Shown here piece after piece: positions 59,618 through 64,000 of a stretch of DNA of 64,000 nt (within the stretch, counting starts at the first letter, position 1; every line of letters starts with the position of its first letter). The notes beneath the pieces are model-generated. The model saw nothing but the letters and a program-made list of their open reading frames with translations, was not told the origin of the DNA and ran no database searches. Position numbers and translations under genes: made by a program. Origin of the DNA: Branchiostoma floridae (lineage: Eukaryota; Chordata; Leptocardii; Amphioxiformes; Branchiostomatidae); NCBI RefSeq assembly GCF_000003815.2, contig NC_049988.1:13444671-13508670 (forward strand), in the 5' to 3' direction.

Positions 59618-60066
59618 GGTTTCGTACAGCCGTATCAAACTCTGTGTTGTCATCACTTAAATATTGAGGAGGTACTAAAATCTTAAAGCGTGATCCATAT
59701 GAGAAGCTTACCATGTCATGTTTGAAAGTTTAGATGTAGAACCACTCTTGGCTGAATCTCAGTCTGTGGTAAAATAAATTATTCTCTCCGTATCTGAATG
59801 GTGCTAGAATGCTGACTTAATGTACTATGCGTATATACGTGTGTATATGTGCTCTGATATTGCAGCGACGACTCAAATCCCTTGGAATAAAGAACAATAG
59901 AAAGACGGACAGACGGAGCATGAACAGTGTTCAGCCTTTCCAACCGACCTTAGCCGACCTTTGACTTGATAGTAGGACTTGGGAGGGAAGGAGTGGGCAC
60001 CACCCCCTCCACCGGTTGTTGATTTTATCATAGTGTTAACACAACACCTGGAGCTCAACGTCCTAA

Positions 60067-60428
60067 TACCCCCCTCACATTAGGCGCGATTCGATCGGAC
60101 GACGAGTCTGCGAGCTCTAATTTACAAGGAGGCATGACCCTGATGCCGACAAAAAAAATGGCAGAGCTCCCCCTTCCCGTNNNNNNNNNNNNNNNNNNNN
60201 NNNNNNNNNNNNNNNNNNNNNNNNNNNNNNNNNNNNNNNNNNNNNNNNNNNNNNNNNNNNNNNNNNNNNNNNNNNNNNNNNNNNNNNNNNNNNNNNNNNN
60301 NNNNNNNNNNNNNNNNNNNNNNNNNNNNNNNNNNNNNNNNNNNNNNNNNNNNNNNNNNNNNNNNNNNNNNNNNNNNNGAGCTCGCAGACTCGTCGTCCGA
60401 CCGAATCGCGCCTAATGTGAGGGCGGTA
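60067..60428. mobile_element. TIR element whose interior is an N gap
   Basis: The left end TACCCCCCTCACATTAGGCG and the right end complementary to it run inward for about 50 bp through CGACGAGTCTGCGAGCTC. The relic at 56378 preserves the empty site (CGTCCTTAAGGG). The ends are related to those of the element at 1255-1491. The interior is unsequenced. Confidence 0.75.
60181..60377. other. Assembly gap (197 N)
   Basis: Run of N within the element at 60067-60428; the left arm continues about 60 bp to the gap and the right arm starts exactly at its edge, so long inverted repeats may have blocked assembly. Confidence 1.
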
Positions 60429-60818
60429 TTAAGGACTCTCTTAATCCCCCAGTACTAGTAACACATTCAATGGGCTATTAATACTCAAATAGTGTCCTGT
60501 TGCAGTATTATACCAAGTTTGATCGTTTTTCCAGAATGATGTTACAAATACTAGTGTTTAGTTGTTTCTTCGTCTTCGCCACAAAAAGAGCATTTCGAAT
60601 TATCTTTAATGTTACAAAGGTGCAACAAACCTTGATGTTATGTAATTTCTATCTTTGTCAACAAGTGCTGCCTGTTATGTGTGATAAAACACACAACCAG
60701 GTGGGAGATCTTCCTGCTGTTCCCATCCTGTCATGATAAAGGTACATATAGAGCAACACTTTGCACAGACGACTAGAGACCCGTTGGCAGTTGTGAGCAG
60801 TGTTGCGTCCTGTCGAAA

Positions 60819-63776
60819 ATGAAGCTCTTCGTCGCGCTCTTGGCTGTCGGGCTGCCTGTCCTGGCCGCCGCCCACTCCTGGATCGTCTGTACGGACTACC
60901 TGGAGAACAACGGCTGGTACTGGGATGCGGCTAAGTGTCGGGCCTGGCCGAGAAATGCACAGAGGTGAGTAAAGATTTTCGGGACGATTCTAAGTTCTCT
61001 AATTCGAGAAGTTTTCTAACAGCTCACACTGCGTTTGTAATTCCTTTTGTACCTTTCCTGCTGATTAAAAACAAGTGCTTTCAAAAAGGCTGACATTTTG
61101 CCAATGTTTGCGTGTGTGAACGTTTTTTTCTAGTTATTAGAATGTCATATAAATAGAACAGAGTAACTAAACCTGATATTGGCGCATGGAGAGATTCACA
61201 TATGTGCCTGAACTGCAGCAGATCTAGACGCCACCTGTTAAAATTTGCGTGAACTGCAGCAAATTTCACTACACATTGCCTGTTTTTGAGTGAGCTCTGT
61301 TGCGGGGCATTTTTAATTTTTTTTTTTTTTTTTATTTCTATTCGGCAAAAAAAAACGAAGCGGCGAATCCGTTAACCAAAGAAATAAATTGGTGTGGCCA
61401 AATGGATGTAAAAATTAGTATTTTAATGGTTGTAAAAAAGAAAAAAAAAGTTGAAAAAATCTACCTCCCCGGATTCGAACCGGGTGCATTGGTTCAGAAT
61501 GCGTAAACTTTACCACTGCGCTAGTGCGAACATGTTTAAGAAATGTCCGTTTTAACAGGTATACAAATGTTTGGCATGGATTGAACAGGTCCGTTCATCT
61601 CAACATCACAACGGCGACTACACTGGCCAGAAGGCATTTTGCGACTGCAAGTCGCAAAATGCAAAAACATACGAAAACGAACGCAAAGGTTGCAAGTTAT
61701 CGGTAAATACATAATCGGTAATCTATCGAAAATGAGTATATGTGGTTAATTTTGTCATCATTTAACAGACGTATTTCTCCTGGTATAAAGTTGACTAAAG
61801 CACATATATACTTTGGTATATTTGCAATGTTGTCACTATCTTTTATATAAGACAGACAGCTCAGCACAAGAAACTGTATAGATAGTGTCTACTTGTAACG
61901 TGTGTGGTTCCAGGTACAACCTTCGTGACAGAGTGTTCGGGACTTCTGGTGGTTATGTGCACCGTCTTGACGACCATCCCGAGCTTACTCCCCTGTGTAA
62001 CGACCCGAGAGATGATGCCAACGGTTACCAGCTACCCATGGCTGCCTACTACCTGGGACAGAAGGTGGTCATCAACCATCCAACAAACGTAAGTCACATG
62101 AGCTAGTATCTACACTTAGCTTTTGGCCTGTACGTAAAAATGTAGTCTCCAAGTAAAGGTTTCGGACGGGTGCTGGTAGTGGTCGCGCTTTCGGGACACA
62201 GGCGTTAAAAATCGCGACCATTGCGGCTAGCCCCCGACTGAAAACTATACTGTATCAACTGTATCAGTGCGCATTTTTGGGATTATGAATTATTCATTTG
62301 GATGGAATGGCCAAAAGTCCGAACCTTTTTACCATTTACATATGCTTTATTAGCTTGGTAAATGTATCTAAAACTTTATCAAAAGATAGACGTGTTACCT
62401 TTTTTGTTAATTACATTTCTGATCAACAGCAATGTTCCGTGAATACTAATACTTGCGTCAATGTTCTGTTTTCAATTCAACACTACGAAGCCAGCTGCTG
62501 TTTTTGCACCAATATAGTACTTCTCTAAGCAAAGGTTAGGTCAGGGAAAAGAAGTGGCCGGGATTTCTTACTGCTCCCTCCCCTCAACATTGAGCGGTAA
62601 GAAATCCCAATATACTTGTACCATCCCCAAGACCTCTGCATGGAGAATACCACATAATACATCGTTTTTCCACAGAACCACGTCAGTGACGCACAGTGTA
62701 ACATGAGAGGCCGTGCGGACACCGAGAACCTGATGTTTGTGGTGGACGGAGACGAGGACCCCTGCTGTATCGACTCGGACAAACTCATCCAAATCATGGA
62801 CATGGGGGTGTCGCCTTACAACCATGGTTGGTGTCATTCTTTATACATAGACTGTTTTGTATCTTTATGCCACTGTAGACTAGTCTGATTAGATATCGCT
62901 TATAGCAGCCCGTCCAACATCCGCCGGCCTCTGCGGGGAGGTGCCAGTTACAGCCCTGGAAAGCAGACTTTGTGTCACACAGACCGAGCTGTAGTTGACT
63001 TAGGAAACGTGTGCCACCAAGTTTAAATCGTCACTTGTTTTGTGGGACAAACATGTATAATTGCCTCCATTGAAAAGGTATTCAATGATTTGTTTTACAT
63101 ATTTTATGATTCGACAGGTGATGTACACTTTAGCGATGAGTTCCTCTCGACCTATCCGAAGCCTGGTTTCCAAAATGCGCCCAAGTACTGTGAGGATCCC
63201 GAAGACGCCATGGGAACCTACAACTTCACTATTCCTATGGACATGAAACCAGGTAAGACAACTATGATACAAAATGGTAGATATGACACAACGGACGTAC
63301 TGCACATCTCTGCGCATATTGAACATTATGAAAATCCGTTGTTTCTTTGTTCCGTCATTCTCCTTTGAAGATTTTGACAAAAGGGCCCCTTCCATTCCAA
63401 TGCAAGTTGCTAGTGGGCCCAAACATACACCACTTCTTCCTTGCATCACTACTATATATCAATTTTTCATGGAGATAACAAATACTTTCCGGACGCCAAC
63501 ACAGGGCCATTGAAAATTTTGCGGACTCGATCTTGTTTTCGCTATGTAACGTTAATAGTGTAGAAATTCCTTCAGAATCAGAGGTATCAAACACTGAAAT
63601 CAGTCATTGATTAACTAGTTATTAGGCGGTCTGAAGCAGCTGTTGTTTTTTTATCAGGTCGTCACACCTTCGTCTGGAAGTGGATCCGTGTCCCCGAAGT
63701 CAACCCCTTCACCACCTGCTGGGAGGCTGACGTGTTTGCTACGAAGGCCGAGAGGGACCACCACTACCTGCATACG
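60819..63776 (+). CDS. Array copy 9: divergent secreted His-N-terminal protein (exon 6 outside window)
   Basis: Exons are 60819-60964, 61914-62088, 62676-62826, 63118-63252 and 63658-63776; exon 6 lies beyond the window end. The signal peptide has one change (LPV for LPA) and ends before HSW. Exon 2 begins YNLRDRVFGTSGG, is two codons shorter than type A and ends VVINHPTN. Exon 3 starts NHVSDAQC and ends PYNHG. Exon 4 has FQNAPKYCEDPEDAMG with Tyr for Phe. Exon 5 has WIRVPEVNPFTTCWEADV and ends RDHHYLHT, with two extra histidines not seen in other copies. It is the closest relative of copy 8. All visible splice sites are intact. Confidence 0.88.
61634..61662. repeat. Perfect 13-bp hairpin in intron 1 of copy 9
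   Basis: GCATTTTGCGACT, a GCA loop, then AGTCGCAAAATGC. The region just before it (61441-61540) has a tRNA-like box B, GGTTCGAATCC, on the minus strand. Confidence 0.8.
62560..62608. repeat. 12-bp inverted repeat in intron 2 of copy 9
   Basis: GGGATTTCTTAC at 62560-62571 pairs exactly with GTAAGAAATCCC at 62597-62608, with a 25-bp spacer. Confidence 0.8.
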
Positions 63777-64000
63777 GTAAGGGCTCTTACTATGGCATTG
63801 TTCATAGAGTAACTCTGTATTCACTTAAATTCGTTCATGAAATGCCTATTGAAAAAATTTAAGCAGTAATGGGTAGTAGAATAAAGTATACCTATACGCA
63901 TCAAGGAATGAAGACATGTATCCGTGAATAGTTTCGTCAGGTTGGTACGTCACTGAATAAAGAGTCACCGAAACGTCGGTGTGAATAAGCCAATGGTTGC

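Larger units (their letters stand above)
59588..60818. other. Spacer between copies 8 and 9
   Basis: 3' UTR and flank of copy 8, a TIR element around the N gap, then the upstream region of copy 9 with the proximal module (60694-60737) and TATAGAG at 60747-60753. No other gene seen. Confidence 0.55.

Noticed and set aside
61441-61515. tRNA gene on the minus strand (box B GGTTCGAATCC, loop CTGAACC)
   Set aside because: The acceptor stem does not pair and the variable loop is too short; a tRNA-derived repeat or pseudogene is more likely.

Overview
The window is animal nuclear DNA, most likely from a lancelet (Branchiostoma). The organism call is an inference. It rests on short phase-consistent exons in long repeat-filled introns, GT-AG splicing, and a vertebrate-style FET gene (FUS/EWSR1/TAF15) present as one unduplicated copy. 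No prokaryotic gene organisation is visible.

Two gene sets fill the window. The first is a head-to-tail tandem array on the + strand of nine copies of a six-exon gene encoding a small secreted protein of about 275 residues. Copies 1-7 lie at 662-33107 and copies 8-9 at 56979-63776. Copy 1 lacks exon 1 and copy 9 lacks exon 6 because the window cuts them. Every visible splice junction keeps the same phase in all copies (2, 0, 1, 1, 0), and no coding exon is broken. Copies 1-6 form one close subfamily. Within it, copies 2+3 and 4+5 are a duplicated two-gene unit with a period of about 9.35 kb. Copies 7, 8 and 9 are more divergent. A 3'-end-only relic of a tenth copy lies at 55822-56378.

The array protein starts with an 18-residue signal peptide that ends directly before a histidine. 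It has a second invariant histidine at the start of exon 3, eight conserved cysteines, and an exon 5 with G-R-H-x4-W-x-W followed by P-F-x-x-C-x-x-A-D-V. This layout resembles copper lytic polysaccharide monooxygenases (N-terminal His brace, late Phe/Tyr and D-V strand), but it does not match an LPMO family I can name. It is the best candidate here for an undescribed system: a locally expanded set of possible His-brace copper enzymes or copper-binding proteins.

The second gene set is a single FET-family RNA-binding protein on the - strand (33965-54946, 17 coding exons, 573 residues). It sits inside the array, convergent with copy 7 and divergent from copy 8. Its domain order is SYGQ-rich low-complexity region, RGG, RRM, RGG, RanBP2 zinc finger, RGG, PY-type nuclear localisation signal.

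Mobile DNA explains much of the rest: a tRNA-headed SINE, several TIR elements with TAA/TTA duplications (Harbinger-like), a 3.4-kb element with about 1-kb inverted repeats in a FET intron, and a CTAG-ended element whose exact empty site is preserved in paralogous copies. There are three N gaps: 41119-41218, 47120-47219 and 60181-60377.
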